Source: Bacteroidota bacterium (lineage in GTDB: Bacteria; Bacteroidota; Bacteroidia; B-17B0; Aurantibacillaceae). Taken from it: DNA of 64,000 nt. Where the stretch lies: assembly GCA_003153315.1 (NCBI GenBank), contig PLYA01000010.1:1-64000 (forward strand), written 5' to 3'. A program made the translations under genes and the position numbers. The notes below the pieces were generated by a model. It was not told the DNA's origin and did no database searches. It saw only the letters and a program-made list of their open reading frames with translations. Positions 8,238-16,960 of this stretch are shown here, in pieces; position 1 is the first letter of the stretch, and every line of letters starts with the position of its first letter.

Positions 8238-9164
8238 TTAAGCACTCGCCGGCGGCGTAGTGCCACCCGTTGTTGTCCCACCCCCACCTGTGCTCGCTAC
8301 CATACTAAAATTCTCAGTTATATTTCCGGGGTGTACCACCATAATCGTTTTACTTTGCACAGCCATTCCATTTGCACTTACAGTTATTACATAAGTACCC
8401 GGTTTCAATCGGGCAAATTTAAACTTACCATCAGCTTTCGTAATTTTCTTACGTGTTTTTTGTCCATTGGCAACCAACATCACATGCGCTTTCAAAAGCG
8501 GTACCGCGCTCACGGTTATAAGTCCTACAACAGTCACCGTAGTTCTATGTCCGTGCTTAGGCAATTTCCGGCTGCCTTTATATGCTTTGTAAAAAGTGTT
8601 ATTACTGGTTTTATACTGCAACATCAATGTATCAAGTTGCTCTTCCAAAAACGTGGTAGTGTCTTTAATCATTGGCTCAATCGTAGCCGTATAACTTGCG
8701 TTTGCCTGTATTGCACTTTGCGGTTGTCCCAACTTACCTTCAAAAGTAGTTATTGCATTGCTCCATTGCAAAAGACTTGCACTGTTCACACCATAGCTTC
8801 CCAAACTTCCAATCACAGGGCTAACTGCATTATATATAGTTTGGCAAAAATTACCCAATTGGTCTTCTTCCATCCTTTCAAGTTGGGTTGGTGTTATCTT
8901 ACAAATACCCTTCAGGTTGGCATTTCCGCTGCTTGCACCAAAACCTTTTCCGGCGGCAGCATGCGCCAAAGTAAGTGCAATCAGCGTTGTTTTTGCCTGG
9001 GTTTTAGTTTGCGTTACTACTCTAAAATTTACCATTTGTCCCGTAACAGCATTTCCAAGCGTAGTAATTCTTCCTTGCAAAGCACTTACTGCACTATTTA
9101 TAGCAGCATTACTGCTCCAGATACTACTGTTGTTTTGCATAGTTTGATAGGTGGTTTCAAACAT
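8238..9164 (-). CDS. Unknown protein with carboxypeptidase-regulatory-like domain, copy 1
   Basis: Function unknown. The 308 residues divide into an N-terminal part of about 210 residues, largely helical and rich in A, T, S and Q, and a C-terminal beta-sandwich of the carboxypeptidase regulatory-like type (about 215-290: LLKAHVMLVANGQ, ADGKFKFARLKPGTYVITVSANG). No signal peptide or membrane segment is visible. A paralogue at 41545-42468 is, by eye, about two-thirds identical. Nine codons upstream of the ATG (9165-9191) match the paralogue's N-terminus with only synonymous differences, yet the codon aligned with the paralogue's ATG is AAG here. Translation now probably starts at 9164, or at a non-standard codon. 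The gene is preceded by a conserved promoter block and 21-bp repeat array 1. Confidence 0.75.
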   Translation of the reverse strand: MFETTYQTMQNNSSIWSSNAAINSAVSALQGRITTLGNAVTGQMVNFRVVTQTKTQAKTTLIALTLAHAAAGKGFGASSGNANLKGICKITPTQLERMEEDQLGNFCQTIYNAVSPVIGSLGSYGVNSASLLQWSNAITTFEGKLGQPQSAIQANASYTATIEPMIKDTTTFLEEQLDTLMLQYKTSNNTFYKAYKGSRKLPKHGHRTTVTVVGLITVSAVPLLKAHVMLVANGQKTRKKITKADGKFKFARLKPGTYVITVSANGMAVQSKTIMVVHPGNITENFSMVASTGGGGTTTGGTTPPASA

Positions 9165-9242
9165 ACTTTTGTGGTTTAATTGTAACTGATTCTTGGCTTC
9201 TATTTTTTAATATTTAGTTTCTTTTTTCTTGCTTGAAATACC

Positions 9243-9290
9243 AGTATCAAAACGCGTGCCAAAATCCATTAAAATATGTTAAACCATTCT
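9243..9290 (-). promoter_or_regulatory. Conserved promoter block, copy 1
   Basis: On the minus strand this block is about three-quarters identical to 42496-42543, in the same place before the paralogous gene. Shared parts include TTTAAC, TTTTAAT, TTTGGCA, TTTG and CTGGTAT. GG at 9259-9260 is 10 bases from the G at 9248, the spacing of a sigma-54 -24/-12 promoter (TGGCACG here), although the -12 GC is GA. It has no TAnnTTTG box. Confidence 0.5.
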
Positions 9291-9294
9291 TAGC

Positions 9295-9525
9295 GTAGAG
9301 ATAGCAATGCTTGCTATAGAGCTATCCATGCTTAATATAGAGAGCCTAATGTTTAAAGTAGAGTACCCAATGTTTGATGTAGAGATGCTTATGTTTAAAG
9401 TAAAGAACCTAATGTTTAATATAGAGAAGCGTATTTTTAAAGTAGAGAGCATAATGTTTGATATAGATATGCGTATGTTTAAGATAGAAAGCCTAATGTT
9501 TGGTGTGGAAACCATAAAACTTGTG
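9295..9525. repeat. 21-bp phased repeat array 1 (11 units)
   Basis: Eleven contiguous units of exactly 21 bp. The unit reads RTAGAG, about four variable bases, then TAATGTTT and three more A/G/T-rich bases. Second-position T, fifth-position A, A13, T17 and T18 are the same in all units, while positions 7-12 vary freely. A weaker unit precedes at 9274-9294. It fills the gap between divergent genes at 9164 (minus) and 9627 (plus). Both strands happen to be open across it; the plus-strand frame would give a heptad V/I-E-x-x-M-F-x. Confidence 0.9.
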
Positions 9526-9614
9526 ATATAAAGCCAAATTACCCTCTTTCATACTATAAGGAACGTCCACACAAAACCCCTCTTTTAACTTATCACTTAT
9601 ACTATATAACTTAT

Positions 9615-9622
9615 TACATTCG
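9615..9622 (+). promoter_or_regulatory. -7-like box of the M16 operon
   Basis: TACATTCG, one base off TAnnTTTG, ends 4 bases before the start codon at 9627, so the transcript would be nearly leaderless. Confidence 0.4.
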
Positions 9623-9626
9623 TGGC

Positions 9627-10862
9627 ATGATTCAATTTGAGAAATTAACCTTAAAGAATAAGCTCACCCTTATCATACATCAGGATAAAAGCACCCCAAT
9701 GGCTTGTGTAAATATTTTATACAACGTAGGTGCACGCGATGAGGACGAAAGCAAAACGGGCTTCGCACATTTGTTTGAACATCTGATGTTTGGCGGCAGC
9801 ATAAATATACCCAACTACGATGAACCTTTGCAATTGGTGGGCGGAGAGAATAACGCTTTCACTACAAACGATATAACCAATTACTATTGCACTGTGCCGG
9901 CAGAAAATTTAGAAACTGCTTTTTGGCTAGAGAGTGATAGGATGCTGAGCCTTGCATTTACCGATAAAAGCCTGGAAGTGCAGCGCAGTGTGGTTATAGA
10001 AGAGTTTAAGCAGCGTTACCTCAACCAGCCTTATGGCGATGTGTGGCTGCTGTTGCGCCCGTTGGCATATAAAGTACACCCCTATAAATGGAGTACTATT
10101 GGCAAAGAAATAGCCCATATTGAGAATGCAGTGATGAGCGATGTAAAGGCTTTCTTTAAAGAACATTATTGTCCGGCCAATGCCATACTGGTTGTTGCAG
10201 GTAATGTGGATAGAGAGAACGTAATACAACTTGCCGAGAAATGGTTTGAACCCATTGAGGCAGGAAAAGCCACCGTGCGTAACCTACCTGTAGAACCTGT
10301 ACAAACCGAAGAGTGTACTTTAACGGTGCATAGAGATGTGCCTCAAAATGCCATCTATAAGGCTTATCACATGTGTGCAAGAGTAGATAAGGAATATCAT
10401 ACCATAGATATTATGTCGGATATTTTATCAAGAGGAAACTCTTCACGTTTATACAAGACATTGATAAAAGATAAAAAACTCTTTTCTGAAATAAACGCCT
10501 ATGTAATGGGCGATTTTGATAAAGGTTTGTTTGTCATCTCTGGTAAGTTAAGTGATGGGGTAACAATAGAACAGGCAGAGCAAGGCATTGAAGCCGAGTT
10601 ACAGAAAATAAAAACAGAAATCGTACCTGCAGACGAATTACAAAAATGCAAGAACAAAACAGAATCTACTATTATTTTCTCAGAAGCGGATGTATTAAAC
10701 AAGGCTACTAACCTTGCTATATCAGAGCTATTGGGTAATGCCAATTTAATTAACGAAGAAACCGAAAAATACCAACAGGTTAACGCCGAAGGAATTAAAG
10801 CAGTTGCCAATAAAATTCTACAAAAAGAAAACTGTTCTACGCTTTATTATCTGAAGAAGTAA
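9627..10862 (+). CDS. M16 family zinc peptidase, catalytic subunit
   Basis: Insulinase-type metallopeptidase of 411 residues. It has the inverted zinc motif HLFEH at residues 48-52, with the expected downstream glutamate region (LEVQRSVVIEEFKQRY). No signal peptide is seen, so it is probably cytoplasmic or exported by an unrecognised route. Bacterial M16B enzymes often work as pairs of one active and one inactive subunit; the partner is encoded at 12747-14033 in the same operon, with a membrane protein gene between. The next gene begins 3 bases after the stop, which implies coupling. Confidence 0.92.
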   Translation: MIQFEKLTLKNKLTLIIHQDKSTPMACVNILYNVGARDEDESKTGFAHLFEHLMFGGSINIPNYDEPLQLVGGENNAFTTNDITNYYCTVPAENLETAFWLESDRMLSLAFTDKSLEVQRSVVIEEFKQRYLNQPYGDVWLLLRPLAYKVHPYKWSTIGKEIAHIENAVMSDVKAFFKEHYCPANAILVVAGNVDRENVIQLAEKWFEPIEAGKATVRNLPVEPVQTEECTLTVHRDVPQNAIYKAYHMCARVDKEYHTIDIMSDILSRGNSSRLYKTLIKDKKLFSEINAYVMGDFDKGLFVISGKLSDGVTIEQAEQGIEAELQKIKTEIVPADELQKCKNKTESTIIFSEADVLNKATNLAISELLGNANLINEETEKYQQVNAEGIKAVANKILQKENCSTLYYLKK

Positions 10863-10865
10863 AGT

Positions 10866-12743
10866 TTGAAAATAACTGCATACATAGAAACAAACTTCGC
10901 TAAACTGTTTTGGGTTTTAAATGCTGTTATTTTTGTATTAATAATACTGCGTGCCTTTTTCATTCCTTTTAGCCATGATGAGGCGGCTACTTTTTTCTAT
11001 TATATACAAAGCAATGATTACTTGCCTTATCAAGCCCATATATACACCAACAACCATGTTTTAAACAGTGCTTTAGCCAACCTATTTTATCATATAGCTG
11101 GCTCACATAGGTTTGTTTTACGTTTGCCAAATGTTCTTTCTTTTGTGTTGTTATGTATAGGTATTTTTAAACACTTTAAATTCCTTACCAATCTTTATTC
11201 TAAACTTATACTGGTTACTTTTTTTATATTAACCATTAACTTTTTAGACTTCTTTGAATTATGTCGCGGTTATGGATTATCCTTTGCGTTTATTGTTCTG
11301 GGATTAGCTTACCTGATGGATTATTTTCAGGATAAAAAAACCAAAGCCTTTATTCTTTTTTCTATTTGCCTGCAATTGGCCTTAGCGGCAAATTTAATTT
11401 TAGTAGTGCTGCTTACTATTTTACTTTTCTTCCTATTCATCTTTCAAATTAAAAACAAATTACTCTCAAAGCCGGCAACTATTATTATTCAATTAATAAA
11501 CATCGGCATATTAATCTTCTGGATAAAGTTTTCCTTCTTTTATAAAGAACATGGTTCACTTGATGTGGGAGCAGGCACTAATTATTGGGAGATAACTTTT
11601 AAAACATTAATGCTATTTTTATTTGGCACCAGTGCTCTGTGGATACAAGTAGTAGTTCTACTTGTCTTTATAAGCATACTTTTTTTTGCAGTCAAAACCT
11701 TTTTACAATCACCTGTTTCAATCGATAGATTATTTATACCAAAAGTATTCTACACATTAATTTTAGCTATAGTAATTATTGCATTTTATGCCCAAAATAA
11801 ACTATTGGATGTAAACTTTCCCGAAGACAGAACGGCTGTATTCTTTTATTTGCTATTTATCCTTAGTCTTGCTTTTGTTGTAGATACCATTCCTAAACCA
11901 ATAGCAGGTGTTATTTCCACAGCTTTATTCATCCCATCCTTTTTATTCTTTGTATGTATGTATAATATTCACGATTTTTCATCTTCATTTTACCATACGA
12001 TACCTAAATCTATTTATAATACTTTAGTGGATGAGTCTAAAAAAAGTAACGAAATCATTACCATTGGCGGGCATCGGGTAAGAGAAATGGATTATGCTTT
12101 TTTAAATTATCGAGGCAATTCCGTTCTTAACGATATGGATAACGAAGAGCAAATGACCATGAATTGTGATTACTACTTTGCCATGAAACGGGAAAAACCT
12201 TATTATAAAGATTTTTATGATGAAATTGCTTTTGATGAAACATGGGACAGAGCCTTGCTTAAGCGCAAAGAAAAAATACAAAGAACAGAGTTATATAAAA
12301 TGCCAAATGTGCCAAAAGACTTTAGCGGTAATAACGAGTACTTTGAATTTTTTAGATTAAAAGACTCCGTACTAAAAACAAGAAATTGCATTGAGGTAGA
12401 ATTAGAAGTGAAATTCAATGCGGTTCCCTCACCCTTACAAGCCAATATAGTTGTTCAGGTAAATGATAAAAAGGGAGAGCAGATTTACTATAAAAGAATC
12501 CCGCTAAATTGGTTGGCTGATAATTTAAATGGACAAACTAAACGTGTAAAATTAACTACGGCTGCGTTGCCTGAAAATACCAGCGATATAGTAGTTTATA
12601 TTTGGAATATTAAACAATCTGAACTTAATTTTACAATTAATGAAATAAAAGTACTGGAATTAAAAGGTAAAGGAGTTAATGTAATGATTCCTGATTCTTA
12701 TTACAAATATTTAGAAAAAGCAAGTGATAACCCATTATTATAA
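10866..12743 (+). CDS. Glycosyltransferase-like multi-pass membrane protein
   Basis: Integral membrane protein of 625 residues. About 11 hydrophobic segments fill residues 15-375, and a soluble domain of about 240 residues follows. The first loop carries an Asp-Glu pair (PFSHDEAATF, near 39) as in GT-C enzymes of the ArnT/PMT type, and NNHVLNSALANLFYHIAG resembles the following helix of that family. It may transfer a sugar from a lipid carrier; donor and acceptor are unknown. The start is TTG at 10866, since no ATG fits near the beginning and the gene begins 3 bases after the M16 stop. The next gene follows after 3 bases. Confidence 0.7.
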   Translation: MKITAYIETNFAKLFWVLNAVIFVLIILRAFFIPFSHDEAATFFYYIQSNDYLPYQAHIYTNNHVLNSALANLFYHIAGSHRFVLRLPNVLSFVLLCIGIFKHFKFLTNLYSKLILVTFFILTINFLDFFELCRGYGLSFAFIVLGLAYLMDYFQDKKTKAFILFSICLQLALAANLILVVLLTILLFFLFIFQIKNKLLSKPATIIIQLINIGILIFWIKFSFFYKEHGSLDVGAGTNYWEITFKTLMLFLFGTSALWIQVVVLLVFISILFFAVKTFLQSPVSIDRLFIPKVFYTLILAIVIIAFYAQNKLLDVNFPEDRTAVFFYLLFILSLAFVVDTIPKPIAGVISTALFIPSFLFFVCMYNIHDFSSSFYHTIPKSIYNTLVDESKKSNEIITIGGHRVREMDYAFLNYRGNSVLNDMDNEEQMTMNCDYYFAMKREKPYYKDFYDEIAFDETWDRALLKRKEKIQRTELYKMPNVPKDFSGNNEYFEFFRLKDSVLKTRNCIEVELEVKFNAVPSPLQANIVVQVNDKKGEQIYYKRIPLNWLADNLNGQTKRVKLTTAALPENTSDIVVYIWNIKQSELNFTINEIKVLELKGKGVNVMIPDSYYKYLEKASDNPLL

Positions 12744-12746
12744 ATT

Positions 12747-14033
12747 ATGAATACACTAAATCGCACACAAGCACCCGAATTTAAAACCATTGATAAAATA
12801 ACCATCCAACAAGCGCAAAGTTTTACGCTTGATAATGGCATTCAGGTATATACTATTGATGCTGGCAGTCAGGAATTAACCCGTATAGAATTTATTTTTA
12901 AAGCAGGGATGTATTATCAGGATACACCGCTTGTTGCATCGGCAGCATGTGCTTTAATAGAAAACGGAACAGCTAAGTATTCTGCTAACCAGCTATCAGA
13001 TAGCATTGATTTTTATGGCTCTTTTTTCGAAACTTCCGTAACTCAGGATTTTTCTTCGCTTGCCCTGTTTTCCTTAAATAAACATTTAGAAAGCACACTT
13101 GTTTTTATAGAAGAGCTGATAAAGAATGCTATCTATCCGCAGGAAGAAATCAATACTTATCTTACCAATAAAAAACAGAAGTTTTTAGTAAGCTCGCAAA
13201 AAGTAGATGTGCTGGCACGTCGTAAATACAGCGAGTTATTATTTGGCAAAACACATCCTTACGGACTGGAAGTTAAGGCGGAAGATCATGATACAACTAA
13301 AAGAGACAGCATTGTAAACTTTTTTAAAAAGTATTATACGCATGGCAATTGTACCATTGTTGTTGCAGGAAAGCTACCGGCTAATTTGCAACAGGTTTTA
13401 AATAACCATTTCGGTAAAGATAAATGGGGTGTAGCAACTAACATAGATAAAGCATATACCCCTGCACAAACTACCACACAGAATATTCATTATATAGAAA
13501 AGCCCGATGCAGTGCAATCTGCTATCCGCATGGGGCGCAGGTTATTCAATAAAACACATCCCGATTATTTTGCTTTTCAGGTACTGAATACCATTTTGGG
13601 AGGGTATTTTGGTTCTCGTTTGATGGCTAATATCCGCGAGGATAAGGGCTATACCTATGGCATTGGCTCAGGACTTGCTTCTTTGGTACATGATGGTTAC
13701 TTTTTTATCAGTACCGAAGTTGGGGCTGATGTTACCAAAAATACCCTTCAGGAGGTTTATAAAGAGATAGAAATCATGCAAAATGACTTGGTTTCTGAAG
13801 ATGAATTGGAAACCGTAAAAAACTACATTCTCGGTCAGTTTCTTCGCTCAGTTGAAGGGCCTTTTGCTTTAGCAGATAAATTTAAAGGCATATGGGAATT
13901 TGGGTTAAATTATAGCTATTACGACAACTATTTTAATGCCGTAAAATCCGTAACATCTCAGCAAATACGGGATTTAACAGACAAATACCTCCAAAAAAAG
14001 GACTTAATAGAACTGGTGGTTGGAAAAAAGTAA
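12747..14033 (+). CDS. M16 family peptidase-like protein, non-catalytic subunit
   Basis: Second M16 protein, 428 residues. Where the zinc motif should be, the sequence reads ACALIENGT: only one glutamate of HxxEH remains, so it cannot bind zinc in the usual way. It keeps the C-terminal R/Y motif (GSRLMANIREDKGYTYGIGSG), which in M16B pairs completes the active site of the partner by contacting substrate. It therefore looks like the regulatory subunit for 9627-10862. It lies 3 bases after the membrane protein gene, so all three are one transcript. Confidence 0.9.
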   Translation: MNTLNRTQAPEFKTIDKITIQQAQSFTLDNGIQVYTIDAGSQELTRIEFIFKAGMYYQDTPLVASAACALIENGTAKYSANQLSDSIDFYGSFFETSVTQDFSSLALFSLNKHLESTLVFIEELIKNAIYPQEEINTYLTNKKQKFLVSSQKVDVLARRKYSELLFGKTHPYGLEVKAEDHDTTKRDSIVNFFKKYYTHGNCTIVVAGKLPANLQQVLNNHFGKDKWGVATNIDKAYTPAQTTTQNIHYIEKPDAVQSAIRMGRRLFNKTHPDYFAFQVLNTILGGYFGSRLMANIREDKGYTYGIGSGLASLVHDGYFFISTEVGADVTKNTLQEVYKEIEIMQNDLVSEDELETVKNYILGQFLRSVEGPFALADKFKGIWEFGLNYSYYDNYFNAVKSVTSQQIRDLTDKYLQKKDLIELVVGKK

Positions 14034-14104
14034 ATATTTTATGCAATAATATATAATCACAGGCGTTATACAAGAAATGAACCTAAAAAACCAAACGTAC
14101 GCCT

Positions 14105-14293
14105 ATGATCAAAACTACTACGCTAAGTCAGAAAAAATCAACTCCAAAAGCCAAAAAGGCAAAGAAAATCTCTGTTGTTTCAGATGACTTTGGACCCTCT
14201 GATTTTACCATACAGAATATCTTAAACTATTCTAAAGCTTTACAGGTAATTAACCTTACAACGGCTGCCACTATAATGGGGGTAATGAATTAA
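14105..14293 (+). CDS. Small hypothetical protein (62 aa)
   Basis: Not recognised. A basic N-terminal half rich in K, S and T (about 9-22) is followed by DDFGPSDFTIQNILNYSKALQVI and a short hydrophobic end. No signal peptide or membrane segment. It lies alone 71 bases after the M16 operon and is followed by an imperfect hairpin (GCTTAT/ATAAGC near 14328-14341). A competing frame starts just upstream at about 14077 but stops after 36 codons. Compact composition and the Bacteroidota-like KxxxD context suggest a real small protein, but it could be spurious. Confidence 0.5.
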   Translation: MIKTTTLSQKKSTPKAKKAKKISVVSDDFGPSDFTIQNILNYSKALQVINLTTAATIMGVMN

Positions 14294-14420
14294 TTAGTTC
14301 ATTATTCAACCTCCTTATTGCAAAGGCTTATGCCTATAAGCATAGCTGTCATCCTTTAACGCACTCTGTTTTTTTATTAATAGAAAAGATTAGTTTCTTT
14401 GCAGAGACATAATAAAGCCC

Positions 14421-15965
14421 ATGGAAAGTAAAATAAAGATATTAGAAAGTAAAATAACCGAAGCCAAATTGGGCGGAGGAGAGAAACGTATAGAAACCCA
14501 GCACAAAAAAGGCAAGCTTACCGCCCGCGAACGCATACATTTTTTACTGGATGATGCCAGCTTTGAAGAGATAGGCATGATGGTTACCCACCGTAGCAAC
14601 GATTTTGGTTTGGAGAATGAAAAATATCTGGGTGATGGTGTGGTTACGGGTTATGGAACCATTAACGGAAGATTAGTATATGTTTTCTCTCAGGATTTCA
14701 CCGTGTTTGGAGGCTCTTTATCCGAAACACACGCCGAAAAGATTTGTAAAATAATGGACCTTGCCATGAAAAACGGTGCGCCTGTTATCGGCTTAAATGA
14801 TAGTGGTGGTGCGCGTATACAGGAAGGTGTAGTTTCTTTAGGTGGTTATGCCGATATTTTTTACCGAAACGTAAGAGCCAGTGGTGTTATACCTCAGCTT
14901 TCTGCTATTATGGGTCCTTGTGCGGGTGGTGCAGTTTATTCCCCTGCCATTACCGATTTTATTTTAATGGTGGAGAACACCTCCTACATGTTTGTTACCG
15001 GGCCTAACGTGGTAAAAACCGTAACACACGAAGAAGTTACCTCAGAAGAATTAGGAGGTGCCATGACGCATGCTACCAAAAGCGGTGTTACCCACTTTGC
15101 CTGTGCTAATGGAATAGAATGTCTTAACTACCTCAAACAAATACTTAGCTACGTTCCGCAAAACTGCGAAGAAGAACCTCCCTTTGTTCCTTACGAGCAT
15201 ACAGGCAGCGAACTAAGAAAAGGATTAAATACTATCATTCCTCAAAATGCCAACCAGCCTTATGATATACGTGAAGTAATAAGCGAAGTAACCGATGCCG
15301 ATAGCTTTTTGGAAGTGCACAAACACTTTGCCGAAAACATTGTAGTAGGTTTTGCACGCCTTGCCGGACGAAGCATCGGTATAGTGGCCAATCAGCCTGC
15401 TGTGTTAGCGGGGGTTTTAGATATTAATGCAAGTACCAAAGCTGCACGCTTTGTTCGTTTCTGCGATTGCTTTAATATTCCTTTATTAGTGTTTGAAGAT
15501 GTACCGGGTTTCTTACCCGGTACCGACCAGGAGTGGAAAGCCATTATTACCAACGGTGCAAAACTGCTTTATGCCTTTAGCGAAGCTACCGTGCCGCGCA
15601 TTACCGTTATTACCCGAAAAGCCTATGGCGGAGCCTATGATGTAATGAACAGTAAACACATTGGTGCCGATATGAACTATGCGTGGCCATCGGCAGAGAT
15701 TGCCGTAATGGGTGCAAAAGGCGCTGCCGAGATTATCTTTAAGAATGAGATTGCAGCCGCAAAAGATAAAGATGTCAAGTGGAAAGAAAAAGAAGCCGAA
15801 TACCAAACCATGTTTGCAAACCCATACCGTGCTGCAGAGCGTGGCTTTGTGGACGAAGTGATTAAACCCGAACAAACCCGCGAAAAACTGATTAAAGCAT
15901 TTAAAATGCTGGAGAATAAAGCAGATAAACTACCTAAAAAGAAACATGGAAACATTCCTTTATAG
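14421..15965 (+). CDS. pccB: Acyl-CoA carboxylase, carboxyltransferase beta subunit
   Basis: Carboxyltransferase subunit that moves CO2 from carboxybiotin to an acyl-CoA, most likely propionyl-CoA giving methylmalonyl-CoA. The 514 residues have the crotonase-like double domain: [14 protein letters not shown] near residue 127 and [13 protein letters not shown] near 163 in the first half, [17 protein letters not shown] and [14 protein letters not shown] in the second, both typical oxyanion and acyl-CoA regions. The biotin carboxylase and carrier subunits are not in the window. Methylmalonyl-CoA mutase genes lie 3.7 kb downstream on the same strand, which supports propionyl-CoA as substrate. Acetyl- or methylcrotonyl-CoA is less likely. 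Confidence 0.9.
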   Translation: MESKIKILESKITEAKLGGGEKRIETQHKKGKLTARERIHFLLDDASFEEIGMMVTHRSNDFGLENEKYLGDGVVTGYGTINGRLVYVFSQDFTVFGGSLSETHAEKICKIMDLAMKNGAPVIGLNDSGGARIQEGVVSLGGYADIFYRNVRASGVIPQLSAIMGPCAGGAVYSPAITDFILMVENTSYMFVTGPNVVKTVTHEEVTSEELGGAMTHATKSGVTHFACANGIECLNYLKQILSYVPQNCEEEPPFVPYEHTGSELRKGLNTIIPQNANQPYDIREVISEVTDADSFLEVHKHFAENIVVGFARLAGRSIGIVANQPAVLAGVLDINASTKAARFVRFCDCFNIPLLVFEDVPGFLPGTDQEWKAIITNGAKLLYAFSEATVPRITVITRKAYGGAYDVMNSKHIGADMNYAWPSAEIAVMGAKGAAEIIFKNEIAAAKDKDVKWKEKEAEYQTMFANPYRAAERGFVDEVIKPEQTREKLIKAFKMLENKADKLPKKKHGNIPL

Positions 15966-16038
15966 TATGAAAAAGGCTGTCTTTGCTTTAAGCGAGGTTA
16001 AATAATTTGAAAGGAAATAAAAAAGAAACTGCAAAAAA

Positions 16039-16845
16039 TTATTTCTTTACAAACTCACCCATCTTGTTGTCGTAGTTAAGGAAATAACCACCTTTAGGTA
16101 AATTGCTGCAATCTATTTTATTACCATAACCACGTTTCACGATATTGCCATATTGGTCGTATATCTCAAACATAGTTTCAGCCGGTTTGTCAGAGCAAGA
16201 GAAATTTATATCCTTAGATACTTTCTGTGGGGTAAAAATTACATCACAAGAAGTACTACTATAGTCAATGGCTTTAGATAAACGAGGTTGTCCGCTATAA
16301 TCAGTTTGCTTTAAACGGAATTGGTTTTTACCAGAATGAGGAATTACTTTATACTCGTAATTATTTGTTGCAGCAGTTCCATTACCATCAATTTCACCAA
16401 CTTTTACCCACTTATTCCAGCGGAATTGTTCAATAATATACGGTAATTTTCCGCTTTCTCCTTTGGTACTCCATTTTAATGTACCATCAGGAGTAACACT
16501 AATTGATATTACCTCATAAGTACTCTTTGGTTTCAATACCTCGGGATTAAGAACCTTTGGGCGACAATCTTCTTTATGCTTTATCTTAATTTCGACTTTA
16601 TCTCCAATAGTTAATTTGTGTGGTTTAAAATCTATTTCAAATGCGCTTGATTGCGTTTCGTCTGTAGTAAGATTACCATTCACGTATACTTCAGTAACAC
16701 AAAAACCAACGTTACCACTGGCAAATGGATTTTGAACATATAAATTTTTACCCTGATAATTACCTTCAATAATGATGACTCCACCTTGTGACAAACAAAA
16801 CAAGGAAAGGATTAAAAATATAGAACTTAAAAAATATCTTTTCAT
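16039..16845 (-). CDS. Exported protein, T9SS-associated type, unknown function
   Basis: An exported protein of 268 residues: a signal peptide ends near residue 20 (FCLSQG). It has two beta-rich regions; the last 70 residues (VIFTPQKVSKDINFSC to MGEFVKK) look like a short T9SS-style C-terminal domain, with FEIYDQYGNIVKRGYG and NLPKGGYFLNYDNK in the places of the usual strands, but without the YPNP start. The gene is divergent from a PorP/SprF gene at 16961, a pairing that suggests a cell-surface role linked to T9SS. The family is not identified. Confidence 0.6.
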   Translation of the reverse strand: MKRYFLSSIFLILSLFCLSQGGVIIIEGNYQGKNLYVQNPFASGNVGFCVTEVYVNGNLTTDETQSSAFEIDFKPHKLTIGDKVEIKIKHKEDCRPKVLNPEVLKPKSTYEVISISVTPDGTLKWSTKGESGKLPYIIEQFRWNKWVKVGEIDGNGTAATNNYEYKVIPHSGKNQFRLKQTDYSGQPRLSKAIDYSSTSCDVIFTPQKVSKDINFSCSDKPAETMFEIYDQYGNIVKRGYGNKIDCSNLPKGGYFLNYDNKMGEFVKK

Positions 16846-16960
16846 ATTAAAGTTTAGTCTGAAAAATTTGATGGCAATAATAAACCGAATTATCGGAAAA
16901 TCAAAATATTTATTGTTGTATTTTCAATTTAATAATGTTAGTTAATTTTTTTCCAAGAAA

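Noticed and set aside
9279-9531. Heptad-repeat proteins read from array 1 on either strand
   Set aside because: Open frames follow from a 21-bp unit without stops. Array 3 breaks them, and variation is not at third positions.
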